From Candidatus Poribacteria bacterium (GTDB lineage Bacteria > Poribacteria > WGA-4E > PCPOR2b): a DNA stretch of 64,000 bases. A program made the position numbers and the translations under genes. The stretch lies in assembly GCA_022822005.1 (NCBI GenBank), contig JAJECO010000063.1, forward strand, positions 18,713 to 82,712. Direction: 5' to 3'. Positions 1 through 9,684 of this stretch are shown here, in pieces. Position 1 is the first letter of the stretch, and the number at the start of each line of letters is the position of its first letter. The notes beneath the pieces were generated by a model. It saw only the letters and a list, made by a program, of their open reading frames with translations. It was not told the DNA's origin and did no database searches.

Positions 1-92
1 CTCTGCTATACTGAACCGGATCAACGGTTATGAACCAACGCGGACCACTGTTCCATCGGGGTGTTCGGACAGATGGATCTGGCATCGCTTTT
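1..92. other. Left edge, no supported gene
   Basis: No gene with a recognisable start, ribosome binding site or family motif is visible here. A short open minus-strand stretch ends at about position 30, but it is too short to call a partial gene. Confidence 0.4.
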
Positions 93-147
93 GTAGGGGC
101 AGGTCTTGTACCTGCCCAAAGCGGGCAACCACAAGGGTTGCCCCTAC
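93..147. repeat. 55-bp cruciform element with nested hairpins
   Basis: The ends are perfect inverted repeats (GTAGGGGCA at 93-101, TGCCCCTAC at 139-147). Inside are two further palindromes, one centred near 107 (GGGCAGG/CCTGCCC) and one near 133 (GGGCAACC/GGTTGCCC). Folded, this gives a three-way junction. Its size and lack of coding capacity suit a REP or MITE-type dispersed element lying just upstream of the first gene. Confidence 0.7.
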
Positions 148-165
148 TTTTCAGGAGGAGAAATT

Positions 166-831
166 ATGAAACTGATCCTCGTCGGCTGTGAGTACGCCGG
201 TAAGACAACGTTAGCCAATGAAATTGTAAAATGGATTGATGACACACTGGGTGGTGCTCGCGGCTTCCATGACCATTTTACCATCCCTGCTTCCGAATTA
301 ACAGAAGAAGATCAGAAACAATTTATGGCGCTGAGTCCACGGCTCAAGGAGATGTTTCAGCGTTATATCATTGAATATCACCTTCAGCCTGCGTTCTACA
401 ACGATCCGGACCACAACATGACCGGCTTTCATATTGAGGAGGCGGTCTATGCGCCGTTGTATTACGGCTATGGGGGCAAAGGTGAATATGCCGAGCGTAC
501 AACGATGGCACGGGCGGTGGAGAAAACGATTATGGAGGTAGCTCCCGACACGGTGCTTATCCTGCTGAACGCTTCAGCCGAAGTTATTGCACAACGGATG
601 CGCGAGAATCCCAATCCACTCGGTGTCTTACAGGAGAAGGATATTGAATATGTGCTGCAACGGTTTGAGGAAGAGTATGCAGCCTCGCTGATCCGCAGAA
701 AATTTATCCTTGATACCACGACTGCTACCGTGGAGGAGACGCTTGCCGAATTTGCGGAGCAGATTAAACATTACCTGACGGATACGGATCGCCTGCGGAT
801 GCTCGCCCATCAGGCGTTACAGGCGAAATGA
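166..831 (+). CDS. P-loop nucleotide kinase-like protein
   Basis: This 221-residue cytoplasmic protein begins with a hydrophobic strand followed by a Walker A loop (GCEYAGKTT, residues 7-15). The size and layout resemble thymidylate or deoxynucleoside kinases, but no specific substrate signature is recognised. The start at 166 was chosen over an in-frame ATG at 106 because AGGAGGAG lies just upstream and because the 106 start would read through the cruciform repeat. The next gene follows after 21 bp, so the two may be cotranscribed. It could phosphorylate a nucleoside or another small molecule; the P-loop fold is confident and the substrate unknown. Confidence 0.65.
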   Translation: MKLILVGCEYAGKTTLANEIVKWIDDTLGGARGFHDHFTIPASELTEEDQKQFMALSPRLKEMFQRYIIEYHLQPAFYNDPDHNMTGFHIEEAVYAPLYYGYGGKGEYAERTTMARAVEKTIMEVAPDTVLILLNASAEVIAQRMRENPNPLGVLQEKDIEYVLQRFEEEYAASLIRRKFILDTTTATVEETLAEFAEQIKHYLTDTDRLRMLAHQALQAK

Positions 832-852
832 GCCGAAAGGGGAAATCTATCC

Positions 853-1725
853 ATGAAACGTGCGCCTTATGTAACCGTTGCGGCTGTGTCTGTCCTTTTG
901 TGCATCGCGGCTTGGGCGCAAAGGGATTACTCAAGGATTAAGATTAAAACCACTCATGTTGCCGGGAATATCTATATGTTGGAGGGGGCTGGCGGGAATA
1001 TCGGTGTATCGGCGGGACCGGACGGAATTCTGATCGTTGATGATCAATTCGCGCCATTGGCGGAAAAGATTCGGAACGCGCTCAAGGAACTGGATGAGGG
1101 ACCGTTAGAATTTCTGCTTAATACCCACTTTCACGGGGATCACACCGGCGGCAACGCTGTCTTTGGAAATGAGGCGCATATCGTCGCTCACACCAATGTC
1201 CGGAAACGGCTACAGATAGAAGATGCTCCCCAAGAAGCCCTACCGGTTGTCACATTTGAGGATTCGTTGTCTATCCACTTCAACGGAGAAGAGATCCGTG
1301 TTATCCACTTTCCCAATAGTCATACGGATGGGGACAGCGTCATTTTCTTCACCGAGTCGAACGTTGTGCATATGGGGGATCTCTTTTTCTCTGGTCGCTT
1401 TCCCTATGTTGATTTAAGCAGCGGTGGGGATGTGGAGGGACTAATAAAGCATATTGAAAAACTCTTAACTGAACTCCCGCCTGACGTGAAGCTAATCCCA
1501 GGACACGGTCCGCTTTCGAATCTTGATGACCTCAAGACTTATCATCAGACGCTTGTCGCTACAACGGAGGTGGTTCGAGATCAGATAGAGGCAGGAAAGA
1601 GTTTGGAAGAAATTAAAGCGGCGGGACTTCCCAAAAAGTGGCGTTCTTGGGGAGCGGGTTTCATTTCGACGAGCCGATGGATTGAAATCGTCCACCAGAG
1701 TCTGGCGAAAGTAGGTGACCTTTAA
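853..1725 (+). CDS. Secreted metallo-beta-lactamase-fold hydrolase
   Basis: A 290-residue protein with an N-terminal signal peptide, probably cleaved after AWA near residue 22. The zinc-binding motif HFHGDH sits at residues 92-97, with further candidate ligands H157, D176 and H218, as in two-metal MBL-fold enzymes. The sequence most resembles the SoxH or quinoprotein-relay-associated group of periplasmic MBL proteins rather than true antibiotic-degrading lactamases. It probably hydrolyses an ester, lactone or thioester in the periplasm; the substrate cannot be read from sequence. It is the last gene of a two-gene plus-strand run and converges on the ammonium transporter. Confidence 0.8.
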   Translation: MKRAPYVTVAAVSVLLCIAAWAQRDYSRIKIKTTHVAGNIYMLEGAGGNIGVSAGPDGILIVDDQFAPLAEKIRNALKELDEGPLEFLLNTHFHGDHTGGNAVFGNEAHIVAHTNVRKRLQIEDAPQEALPVVTFEDSLSIHFNGEEIRVIHFPNSHTDGDSVIFFTESNVVHMGDLFFSGRFPYVDLSSGGDVEGLIKHIEKLLTELPPDVKLIPGHGPLSNLDDLKTYHQTLVATTEVVRDQIEAGKSLEEIKAAGLPKKWRSWGAGFISTSRWIEIVHQSLAKVGDL

Positions 1726-1730
1726 TAAAA

Positions 1731-1797
1731 AAACGCAGATTTCATAGAACCTCGTGGGTGATGCCCCATCGGCGTAGTTCTATAAAATCTGCGTTTC
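1731..1797. terminator. Bidirectional terminator between convergent genes
   Basis: AAACGCAGATTT at the left pairs with AAATCTGCGTTT at the right, with extra pairing of TAGAAC and GTTCTA inside. Poly-A lies on the left and a T-rich run on the right, so the hairpin can terminate both the MBL gene and the convergent ammonium transporter. Confidence 0.8.
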
Positions 1798-1806
1798 TTT
1801 GTATTT

Positions 1807-3198
1807 CTACAGGTTGTAGCCTCGCTCGTTGTGCAGAGCAAGGTCTAAGCCTTCCTGCTCATCGTTGTACTTGACACGTAAACCAACGGCCCTGTCAACA
1901 ACTTTGAGAATGATGAAGGAACCGATACCGCTCCAAAGTATGGTCACAACAAGACTGATAAACTGACTGCCAAGTTGTGCGCCGATACTCTTATCCATCC
2001 CCATCCCACCTAATCCTTCCGCAGCGAATATACCGGTTAGCAAACAACCAACAATGCCGCCGATGCCGTGTACGCCGAAAGCATCAAGCGAATCGTCGTA
2101 TCCCAGGCTATGCTTGAGGCTGGTTGCTCCCCAGAAGCAGATCGCGCCTGAGGCGAATCCGATAACCAACGCACCACCGGGTCCAACGCTACCGGAAGCT
2201 GGGGTAATTGCTACAAGCCCAGCAACTGCGCCGGTGACAATACCGAGGACACTCGGTTTCTTGTACTTAATCCACTCAATAAACATCCAAACCACGGCGG
2301 CGGTGCCGGTGGAGATTTGTGTGACTAACATCGCCATCCCTGCTGCGCCGTCGGCAGCCAACGCGCTACCAGCATTGAAACCGAACCAGCCGACCCAGAG
2401 CATGGAGGCACCAATGACTGTCAGCGTCAGGTTGTGAGGCGGCATCGGGATCTCAGGATAGCCGAGGCGTTTGCCAACCATTAGTGCGGCAACAAGCGCT
2501 GCAATGCCTGCGTTGACGTGCACCACAGTTCCGCCCGCAAAATCGAGCGCGCCCAAGATATCGCCAAAGTATGAGCCATCGCCTGCCCACGCCATGTGAC
2601 AGATTGGGGCGTACACAATTATAGACCAGATTCCCATGAACCAGAGCATGGCAGAGAATTTCATTCGTTCGGCGAAGGCGCCTGCGATAAGTGCCGGTGT
2701 GATGATCGCGAAGGTCATCTGGAAGCAGATAAACACTGTTTCCGGGATAGTGCCGGATAAGCTATCCGCATTCACACCTTTGAGGAAAACCTTGCCAAGC
2801 CCACCGAAAAATGAGTGGGCATTGGTCACTTTCATACTCATGCCGGTGGTATCGAAGGCGATACTGTAACCTATCACAATCCATATAATGGTAATCAGTC
2901 CGGTCAGCGAAAAACACTGCATCAATAGCGACAGGACATTCTTGACACGCACCAGTCCGCCATAGAACAGGGCAAGACCGGGAATGGTCATGAACAGAAC
3001 CAGCGCTGTTGCTGTGAGCAGCCAAGCGGTGTCGCCCGAATCGAGCGCGTCTTCAGCGAGAGCAAGGTTCGGGAGTGCTAAGAACATCAGTACCAGCAGC
3101 ATTCCCAAAGCACTGCTGGCCCTACTGCGGCTTAGAAGCCTGCTAGGCTTTTTTCTATGCTTCTGAAACCTAAACACATTCTGTGGTTGTTGGTGCAT
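1807..3198 (-). CDS. amt: Ammonium transporter (Amt/MEP/Rh family)
   Basis: A 463-residue inner-membrane ammonium channel with about eleven transmembrane segments after a signal-like N-terminal helix ending ALA-E. Family features include the DSGDTAWLL start, the FYGGLVRVKN stretch and VHGIGGIVG near the C-terminus. The start at 3198 is preferred over 3210 because GGAGGT lies at the right distance upstream of it; the 3210 ATG overlaps that ribosome binding site. It is the last gene of the nitrogen-assimilation block and has its own apparent promoter, so it may be expressed independently of the nitrate genes. No GlnK/GlnB gene is next to it. Confidence 0.93.
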   Translation of the reverse strand: MHQQPQNVFRFQKHRKKPSRLLSRSRASSALGMLLVLMFLALPNLALAEDALDSGDTAWLLTATALVLFMTIPGLALFYGGLVRVKNVLSLLMQCFSLTGLITIIWIVIGYSIAFDTTGMSMKVTNAHSFFGGLGKVFLKGVNADSLSGTIPETVFICFQMTFAIITPALIAGAFAERMKFSAMLWFMGIWSIIVYAPICHMAWAGDGSYFGDILGALDFAGGTVVHVNAGIAALVAALMVGKRLGYPEIPMPPHNLTLTVIGASMLWVGWFGFNAGSALAADGAAGMAMLVTQISTGTAAVVWMFIEWIKYKKPSVLGIVTGAVAGLVAITPASGSVGPGGALVIGFASGAICFWGATSLKHSLGYDDSLDAFGVHGIGGIVGCLLTGIFAAEGLGGMGMDKSIGAQLGSQFISLVVTILWSGIGSFIILKVVDRAVGLRVKYNDEQEGLDLALHNERGYNL

Positions 3199-3278
3199 TT
3201 TGACCTCCATCTAAGTTTAGATGATCGTTACCTACCCCAATAAGATCTCCGATAAGTCGTCCAATAAATCGAGACTCG

Positions 3279-3328
3279 GGGCGAGACCAGGGTTCGTTCC
3301 CCCGTACCGAGGGCGGGCGAGACCAGGG
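3279..3328. repeat. 14-bp direct repeat pair in amt leader
   Basis: GGGCGAGACCAGGG occurs at 3279-3292 and again at 3315-3328 inside the untranslated leader of the amt gene. The remaining intergenic sequence up to 3496 holds the promoter and no gene. The repeats could be remnants of a dispersed element or a regulatory site. Confidence 0.5.
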
Positions 3329-3386
3329 GGGCAGGTGGGATTACGTTACGCGTGACTTGGAAACTGTTTCAAACTCCTCGTTAGGC

Positions 3387-3415
3387 AGTATAACACCATC
3401 GGTTTCAAAAGTAAA
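3387..3415 (-). promoter_or_regulatory. Sigma-70-type promoter for amt
   Basis: Read on the minus strand, TTTACT (3410-3415) and TATACT (3387-3392) are separated by exactly 17 bp. This would start transcription near 3380 and give a leader of about 180 bases before amt. Confidence 0.5.
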
Positions 3416-3496
3416 TAGAAATTTTTCGTTTTATGTGATTTGAGGATAGGTTCTTTTTCTACGGGACGGGTAGGGCACCCACCAAAACGTAGAAGT

Positions 3497-6295
3497 CTAT
3501 CCTCTCAACGAAAGGTAGCCCGATCCCTTTACACCAACTTGCCCCAATTGGAGATGTAGATTCATCAGTGTGACATCTATTCCTACGGTATGTGTATTCT
3601 GCCCATGCTCTGGGTAGTAGAAACTGAATAAGTGTCCCGGCATCGTCAAAAATTCGACCACTTCGTCGATACGCGCCGGATGAAGTTGGTAGGTAGAGAT
3701 CAGGGTTTGCTCATCAAGTGTCTCCAAGTATTTACGATATGTGTTGAATCCTTGAGAGTTCCGTTTGACGGACCGCCTATCAATGCGTCCCATAGCACAT
3801 AGGCGTTTGGCTACAAGCTGTAGGAAAGCCGCTTCACCACCGGAGATGAGAGGGACATGCACATCCGCATATTGGGTTGTTCGTGTATGACGCGAATCAA
3901 CGACAATGATCCGCGTACTTCGCTCTTCTGACCGGCGGCGCTGGATCATGTGAAAAAGGATAGGATGATTCTCCGCCATGTCTGCACCAATAATGAGCAG
4001 AATGTTTGCATGTTGGATATCTTCGGAAGCGGTCATGGGTTCATCTGTTCCAAAGGGGTTAATGTGATCCCGGATTGACCTCGATCGCTCAATTTTTACA
4101 GCGCATGCCTTGTAGGAAGGCTGCCGGGAGTAGGGGTCAAATTGGGATAAGGTCAGCTTATTGGTCTCCTCATAGTGCATTGGGATAAAAATCTGTCCGC
4201 CCTGAACTTGGTAAGTGATATACGCGCGTGCCTGAATCTCTCCCCTCCGAGAAATAAGGCTGACCAATTCATTGGGACCAATCCCTAATTTTCGTGCGTC
4301 ATCCCCGTTGATTTCGACATAAATCTCCTCCGGGTAGAGTTTGCGAAGGACGGAAGATTTGCATGTCCGTGTCTGTGTATGCCATTGGGCTGTAGTGCCC
4401 CGACCGGTTAGCAACCAAAACGGATATTCGGCATCGGGCGCCTCAAGGGACTGGCGTGGCTCTTCAAAGAGGAATTTTGCTTTGCCATCAGGATGGTAGT
4501 AGTGACCGTCAGAAAACAATCGGCGTTCATTTCCGTTTAACGATGTTCCTTCCTTAAAGGGCCATTGAATACCACCCAAATTGTCCAACATTTGATAGTC
4601 TCTGATACCGGTGATATCACAAGGTTGACCTTTGGAAACTTTTTTGAGGATACCGAAGACCTCCTCCGGCGTTTCCCAATCTCTGAATAGTTCGGTGCAG
4701 CCCCAGTAATGGGCGATTAACTTAAAGATGTTAAAATCGGAGAGTGCAATGCCGGGGGCTTGAGTAACTTTTTTGATTAAACCGATGCGGCGTTCCGAGT
4801 TGATGAAAGTCCCTTCTTTTTCGCCCCATGCCGCAGCGGGCAATACCAGATCCGCCCTTTGAGCGGACTCTGTCGTGTGATACATATCCTGAACGACGAG
4901 AAAATCGAGTTGCTGAATGATTTTGTTAAAACGACCCTGATTAATCCAAGAGTGGGAGGAATTGGTGGCAATAATCCATAACCCCTTAATCTGGCTACTA
5001 GTAATGCCATCGATAATCTGGTCGTAAGCCCAACTATTTTCCTGTGGTATTTGGGACACATCAATACCGAGAATATCGGAAACCTTCTGGCGGTGCTGTG
5101 GATTGGTAAAGTCGTGACCGCCGAGGAGATTGGTTGTGTTACTGAAAAGCCTTGACCCCATCGCGTTGCATTGGCCTGTGATCGAGTTTGCGCCGGTGCC
5201 GGGTCGTCCGATGTTGCCAGTCATCAGGGCGAGATTGATAATCGACTGAGCGACACGAACGCCTTCATAACTCTGATTCACACCCATTGTCCACCAGAAG
5301 GAAACGCGCTCCCCTTGGGCAATCGTGTCCGCCAGATGATAGAGCCGAGTGACCTCAATCCCTGTTTTCGAACTGACGAACTCCGGCGTATAGGATTTGA
5401 CATGTTCGGCAAAGTCGTTGAAGTCGGTAGTGTGTCTCTCAATATATGTTTTGTCGATGTTGCCACCTTCGATGAGAATGTGAGCGAGCCCGTAGAAAAG
5501 ATGGAGGTCTGACTTCGGACGGATCGGATAGTGCTGGGTAGCAGCCATCGCCGTCTCTGTGGCGCGTGGATCGATCACAGCGATCTCTGGGTCGTTTTTG
5601 TTCATCATGACACGTTCCCACATGATCGGGTGCGCCACGCAGAGGTTTGAGCCAATAAGAACAATTACATCGGACTCTTCAAAATCCTTATAGGTATAGG
5701 GTGGTGCGTCAAAGCCAAAGGATTGTTTGTACGAAACAACAGAGGTTGCCATACATTGCCGTGTATTGCCATCCCCGTGTAGGATACCCATGCCGAATTT
5801 GGCCAGCGCGCCAAGGTAAGCCATCTCCTCCATCGGTATCTGACCGGTACTCAGAAAAGCGACGGAAGATCTCCCGTATTTCTCTTGGATGGCTTTGAAA
5901 CGTGTTGTGAAGGTGGATAGTGCGGTGTGCCAATCCACAGGTTCCAGTTTATCGTGGGAGCTGCGTAACAGTGGCGTGGTTGCGCGATCTGGAGATTTCA
6001 ACGGAGTCAGTGCTTCCCAGCCCTTGGGACATGCCATGCCTAAGTTCACCGGGTATTCTGTGGTGGGGGTGATATTGACCGCCTGACCATCTTTCAGATG
6101 GATGTCCAAGCAGCAACCCGTCGAGCAGAAACCACAGATTGATCGCGTTGTGGCATCCGGTTTCAGCTGTTGGGGGACTTTGCCAAGACCGTATTTTCCA
6201 GTCTCTAAGCGCCGGTCATGAGTCAGCTTTCCGTCCGACTGATGAAAGATCGAACTGATTTTTTCTTTGAGGATCTGCGATTGTTTATCTTTCAT
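3497..6295 (-). CDS. nasA: Assimilatory nitrate reductase, molybdopterin catalytic subunit
   Basis: A 932-residue cytoplasmic Mo-bisMGD oxidoreductase that reduces nitrate to nitrite. The N-terminal [4Fe-4S] ligands are C54, C57, C61 and C89, and C181 in [10 protein letters not shown] is the likely molybdenum ligand, as in NasA/NarB/NapA. No Tat signal is visible, which fits the assimilatory type. The molybdopterin-dinucleotide-binding domain covers about residues 625-750. Beyond it lies an odd extra segment, residues 765-932, which realigns to residues 210-372 (see findings). It sits downstream of the DmsBC-like gene with NarK and NirBD nearby. Alternatives such as formate dehydrogenase are unlikely in this context. 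Confidence 0.88.
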   Translation of the reverse strand: MKDKQSQILKEKISSIFHQSDGKLTHDRRLETGKYGLGKVPQQLKPDATTRSICGFCSTGCCLDIHLKDGQAVNITPTTEYPVNLGMACPKGWEALTPLKSPDRATTPLLRSSHDKLEPVDWHTALSTFTTRFKAIQEKYGRSSVAFLSTGQIPMEEMAYLGALAKFGMGILHGDGNTRQCMATSVVSYKQSFGFDAPPYTYKDFEESDVIVLIGSNLCVAHPIMWERVMMNKNDPEIAVIDPRATETAMAATQHYPIRPKSDLHLFYGLAHILIEGGNIDKTYIERHTTDFNDFAEHVKSYTPEFVSSKTGIEVTRLYHLADTIAQGERVSFWWTMGVNQSYEGVRVAQSIINLALMTGNIGRPGTGANSITGQCNAMGSRLFSNTTNLLGGHDFTNPQHRQKVSDILGIDVSQIPQENSWAYDQIIDGITSSQIKGLWIIATNSSHSWINQGRFNKIIQQLDFLVVQDMYHTTESAQRADLVLPAAAWGEKEGTFINSERRIGLIKKVTQAPGIALSDFNIFKLIAHYWGCTELFRDWETPEEVFGILKKVSKGQPCDITGIRDYQMLDNLGGIQWPFKEGTSLNGNERRLFSDGHYYHPDGKAKFLFEEPRQSLEAPDAEYPFWLLTGRGTTAQWHTQTRTCKSSVLRKLYPEEIYVEINGDDARKLGIGPNELVSLISRRGEIQARAYITYQVQGGQIFIPMHYEETNKLTLSQFDPYSRQPSYKACAVKIERSRSIRDHINPFGTDEPMTASEDIQHANILLIIGADMAENHPILFHMIQRRRSEERSTRIIVVDSRHTRTTQYADVHVPLISGGEAAFLQLVAKRLCAMGRIDRRSVKRNSQGFNTYRKYLETLDEQTLISTYQLHPARIDEVVEFLTMPGHLFSFYYPEHGQNTHTVGIDVTLMNLHLQLGQVGVKGSGYLSLRG

Positions 6296-6356
6296 AACGC
6301 AAGTTGCTAGTGTTGAAAATCCATCGGTTTTCTGTTAAAACTGAAACTCTACCTTT

Positions 6357-6433
6357 CGCTCCAGAGGAGCGATATGTCTATAGAACCACGATAGAGTGAA
6401 TCCCTGCGCTCCAGCGGAGCGCAATGTGTATAG
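6357..6433. repeat. Two palindrome-plus-ATGT-TATAG repeat units
   Basis: Unit one is CGCTCC-AGA-GGAGCG followed by ATATGTCTATAG. Unit two is GCGCTCC-AGC-GGAGCGC followed by AATGTGTATAG. The same design (short GC-rich palindrome and a conserved ATGT-N-TATAG tail) recurs at 63929-64000. These look like REP-type dispersed units in the gap between the DmsBC-like gene and nasA. Confidence 0.65.
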
Positions 6434-6446
6434 CAAAAGCGGTTAT

Positions 6447-6477
6447 GGCTTGGATATGTCTATCCAAGCCGAGCAGG
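6447..6477 (-). repeat. Partial copy of the CCTGCTCG dispersed element
   Basis: On the minus strand this matches the left half of the elements at 28265-28390 and 40491-40623, including CCTGCTCG and the palindrome GGCTTGGATAG-ACA-TATCCAAGCC. The second hairpin and the right end are missing. Confidence 0.7.
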
Positions 6478-6507
6478 TTTTACAACTAGCAACTTAGGTT
6501 TTCAAAC

Positions 6508-8187
6508 CTAAAAATCCCCCGGCATCTTAAGGCTAACAGCGGTGGTAAAGAAGAGATACCGCTCGCAAAACTCTCCGATGAGTGTTAACGAGAAGGTCAC
6601 AATGCTTAACCCGATGAGTAGAACCGTATCGGAGGAGTTGGGGTCTATGTTGTGTGAGGCGTAATAGACAAGCAGGGGTAGAAGTAAGCCGCCTAACCCG
6701 CCGGTGAGAAAGCGAAGCAGCGTTACCCGATTAAGTTTTCCGACCATTAACAGTGCGGCACGCTTAAATATGGAGTAGGAATGGTCTTTCAGATAGCGAA
6801 AGATTGACGCTTCCCAAAGCATTTTCAGTGCGGATATGACTGTTAATCCGAGGCACAGCGGACCGATGGAAAACAGAAATATTTCCTTTCGTCCAGCTGA
6901 ATCGATGAACAGAACGCTTACGGTTGAGGTGATCAGCGTGGTTGAGAGTCCAAGGATAGCAACCGTTGTGAAGAACTTGAACCCGCTTATGAATTCTCTC
7001 CACAATTCCTTTCGGCAGTCTGCATAGACCAAAACGGAAAATACGACACCTAACATCCCACTCATTATCACCCCAAGACCGAGCATGAAGTGGGTATCTT
7101 CCATGCCTCCCATCCAGAATGAGGCGGCGTAAAGCACTGCGAGGATGGCGAAAAGACCAAAGACAAGGACTTCCCGGCTCAACCACGATTTTTTCAAACC
7201 GACAACGACACGAAAGGCGTACAGCGGTCGCCCCAAATGAAACACGCTCGCTCCGAGTGCCAACAGTCCGGAACATAGCGCGACGACGGAACGTATTGGG
7301 TTCAAATAAGGTGCTACAGAGTTATTTAGAAATGTATTCAGCAACATATCCACGCAAAACGCCCCGACGGATAACTGAGTGAGCACTAGCATAATAATGA
7401 GCGGTGGATGGGCGTGTTGAGGATTAAGGTGATGGTAGTCGCTCGGTAACATGTTTCTGGGAGCGACTTGGCGTGACTTATAGGTTGTCGTTGGCAGTGT
7501 ATAGTCAGAAGCCGGTGCCCCCGGAACCAGTGCCGTCGCTTGACTCTCTTCGAGGATCTTTTCTTTCTCTACCACCTTAATAGCGAGTGCTTGGGTTGGA
7601 CATGCCTGTACGCACGCCGGAGCTTCGCCTTCGCTCAGCCGGTCGGCGCACATATCGCATTTTCGGACAATTCCGTGTGCCTTGTCGTACTGGGGAACTT
7701 CGTAGGGGCATTTTAGGGTGCAATAGACGCAACCGATACACTGGTCGTCAAGATGTTTGACTATGCCTGTGATCTCATCTTTTTCATAGGCGTTGACGGG
7801 GCAGCCGTGCATGCACGCAGGCTCCACACAATGATGGCAGGCGGTCGTTACATGTTGCTGAATCGGTTTTTCTTCGGTGCCACCAAGAAGTTGTCCTACG
7901 GAACGCCATGTCTCGTTTTCGTCCAGACCGTTGAGACTGTGACATGCTGTTACGCAAGCCTTGCAGCCGCTACACCGATCTAAATCTACTTCAAAGGCGT
8001 ACTGCTGACCTTGTTTCGGCTGAGACAGCGGCATTAAATCCCTATAGTATTTTTGCTGGAGAGGGAGTTGGTGATTTTCGTGCTGCTGGGCGTATTTTTC
8101 GACCGCAGTAATTTCCCGTTGTTCCGCCAATGCACTAACGACAAGTTGTTGTAGTTCAAACTCGGATATTTTTTTCGGAGTTTTCAC
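6508..8187 (-). CDS. DmsB-DmsC fusion: iron-sulfur plus membrane anchor subunit
   Basis: A 559-residue fusion. The N-terminal part is a DmsB/NrfC-type ferredoxin subunit with four cysteine clusters, beginning CSGCKACVTAC and including CHHCVEPAC, CIGCVYC and CDMC. The C-terminal half, from about residue 255, is a DmsC/NrfD-like membrane anchor with about eight hydrophobic helices that would oxidise quinol. Its place directly upstream of nasA and downstream of narK indicates that it feeds electrons from the quinol pool to nitrate reductase, instead of the usual ferredoxin or NADH partner. The domain calls are from sequence; the partnership with NasA is inferred. It could serve a different molybdoenzyme elsewhere. 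Confidence 0.85.
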   Translation of the reverse strand: MKTPKKISEFELQQLVVSALAEQREITAVEKYAQQHENHQLPLQQKYYRDLMPLSQPKQGQQYAFEVDLDRCSGCKACVTACHSLNGLDENETWRSVGQLLGGTEEKPIQQHVTTACHHCVEPACMHGCPVNAYEKDEITGIVKHLDDQCIGCVYCTLKCPYEVPQYDKAHGIVRKCDMCADRLSEGEAPACVQACPTQALAIKVVEKEKILEESQATALVPGAPASDYTLPTTTYKSRQVAPRNMLPSDYHHLNPQHAHPPLIIMLVLTQLSVGAFCVDMLLNTFLNNSVAPYLNPIRSVVALCSGLLALGASVFHLGRPLYAFRVVVGLKKSWLSREVLVFGLFAILAVLYAASFWMGGMEDTHFMLGLGVIMSGMLGVVFSVLVYADCRKELWREFISGFKFFTTVAILGLSTTLITSTVSVLFIDSAGRKEIFLFSIGPLCLGLTVISALKMLWEASIFRYLKDHSYSIFKRAALLMVGKLNRVTLLRFLTGGLGGLLLPLLVYYASHNIDPNSSDTVLLIGLSIVTFSLTLIGEFCERYLFFTTAVSLKMPGDF

Positions 8188-8293
8188 TGGATGTCTCCTA
8201 TAAACTCAGATGGATACTGTTTACTGCGGTAGCGCACAAGCGGCTTTCCTGTAGCAGCATCCACAAGTTGCAGCTTGTACTCCATTGAGATCT

Positions 8294-9640
8294 TCAAACT
8301 ACAGCTTCTTCCTTTAGCCTTGCCCGGTCGGCGAGCGCGGCTTCAAATGCCTTTTTCTCAGCTTCTTGAACTGCGGGCGAGAATCGGACGAACACGCTGC
8401 AGAATGCTGCAAGCGTAACCATAACCCCAAGGTATAGCAATCCCTGTTGCGTTGTGATGTTGTCCGCACGGAAAAGGAAACCTGCGGCGACCGCTCCTGC
8501 GTTTCCTCCTGCGCCAACGAGTCCGGCTACTGCGCCTAAAGCCTTTTTGTTGATGAAAGGCACAATACCGTAGGTCGCGCCTTCCGACATCTGCACGAAG
8601 AAGCTGAAGACAATCATTGTGGCAACAGCGGCAGTCAAAACTCCCATCTGGGAGAAGAGTATAAGTGCGAGACCCTCGCCGAGGAGGGCGACGAATAGGA
8701 ATAGAACACGCCCTCTCAACCCCATCTTTTTCGCGAACCGATCGGAAAACATACCACCCATGGTACGCGCGAAGATGTTCATCAAGCCGAACAGTCCGGC
8801 AATCAGTCCCGCTGTCTTTACGTCTAAGCCAAATCGGTCGTGATAGTAAAGCGCAGCGATATTGTTAATCGTCAATTCAACGCCGAAGCAGACTGCATAG
8901 ATAATAAACAACGCCCAGACGCGGTAATCTTTAATTATGAGTATGAACGACTCGATGCCTTTTCTTTCAGTGGCAGGGAGTTCGCCCCGAGCGCGTAGCT
9001 CCTTGTAATCGCCGTCTGGCGCATCGCGTGTGACGACATAGTAAGCGATGCCGGTGAGAAACAGTGCTGCACCGGGGACAATCATTGCCAAACGCCAACC
9101 GAGAAATGTATCGACGCCCAAAGTGAGGAACGCGGTAAAAATCAGCGGCATAACCATCTGCGTCACACCACCACCTAAATTCCCCCAACCGGCTGTTGTG
9201 GCATTTGCTGTGCCGATGACATTGGGGGCGAACATCACGGAGGTATGATACTGCGTAATGACGAATGACGCACCAATCGCACCAATCGCTAATCTGAAAA
9301 GCAGGAAACTTTCGTAACTCTTGGCGAGCCCAATCCCCATCACAGGGAGTGAGCCGATAAGCAACAGCCATGTGTACACCCGCCTTGAACCGATCCGGTC
9401 GCAGAGCGGACCAATAAGAATCCGCACGAGCACGGTAATTGCAACTGAAGCGATGATGGTATTACCGATTTGGGCTTTGGTCAGCATCAGGTCTTCTCGG
9501 ACGATTGCCATTAGGGGGGCGATTCCGAACCAGCCGAAAAAAGCTAAGAAGAATGCACCCCATGTCATGTGAAAGGCACGCATCTGTACCGTTTTCAAAC
9601 TGAATAGATTAATTCGTGTTGCCTTGTTATTGATGTCCAT
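8294..9640 (-). CDS. narK: Nitrate/nitrite MFS transporter (NarK/NRT2 type)
   Basis: A 448-residue major facilitator protein with twelve predicted transmembrane helices. Nitrate-porter features are the glycine-rich nitrate signature regions (GWGNLGGG near residue 150 and GLVGAGGNAGA near residue 380) and the conserved membrane arginines. The start at 9640 (MDINNK) is preferred over a TTG at 9658 because GGAAGG, the ribosome binding site, lies between them. It sits 44 bp after nirBD, so both belong to one transcript. It should import nitrate and perhaps export nitrite. Confidence 0.9.
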   Translation of the reverse strand: MDINNKATRINLFSLKTVQMRAFHMTWGAFFLAFFGWFGIAPLMAIVREDLMLTKAQIGNTIIASVAITVLVRILIGPLCDRIGSRRVYTWLLLIGSLPVMGIGLAKSYESFLLFRLAIGAIGASFVITQYHTSVMFAPNVIGTANATTAGWGNLGGGVTQMVMPLIFTAFLTLGVDTFLGWRLAMIVPGAALFLTGIAYYVVTRDAPDGDYKELRARGELPATERKGIESFILIIKDYRVWALFIIYAVCFGVELTINNIAALYYHDRFGLDVKTAGLIAGLFGLMNIFARTMGGMFSDRFAKKMGLRGRVLFLFVALLGEGLALILFSQMGVLTAAVATMIVFSFFVQMSEGATYGIVPFINKKALGAVAGLVGAGGNAGAVAAGFLFRADNITTQQGLLYLGVMVTLAAFCSVFVRFSPAVQEAEKKAFEAALADRARLKEEAVV

Positions 9641-9684
9641 TAGGTATATTCCTTCCAATTTGAGCTTTTGTAGTCGAAGCAGTG

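Noticed and set aside
9656..9658. TTG start of narK
   Set aside because: The ribosome binding site lies inside the added codons and ATG 9640 is well placed after it.
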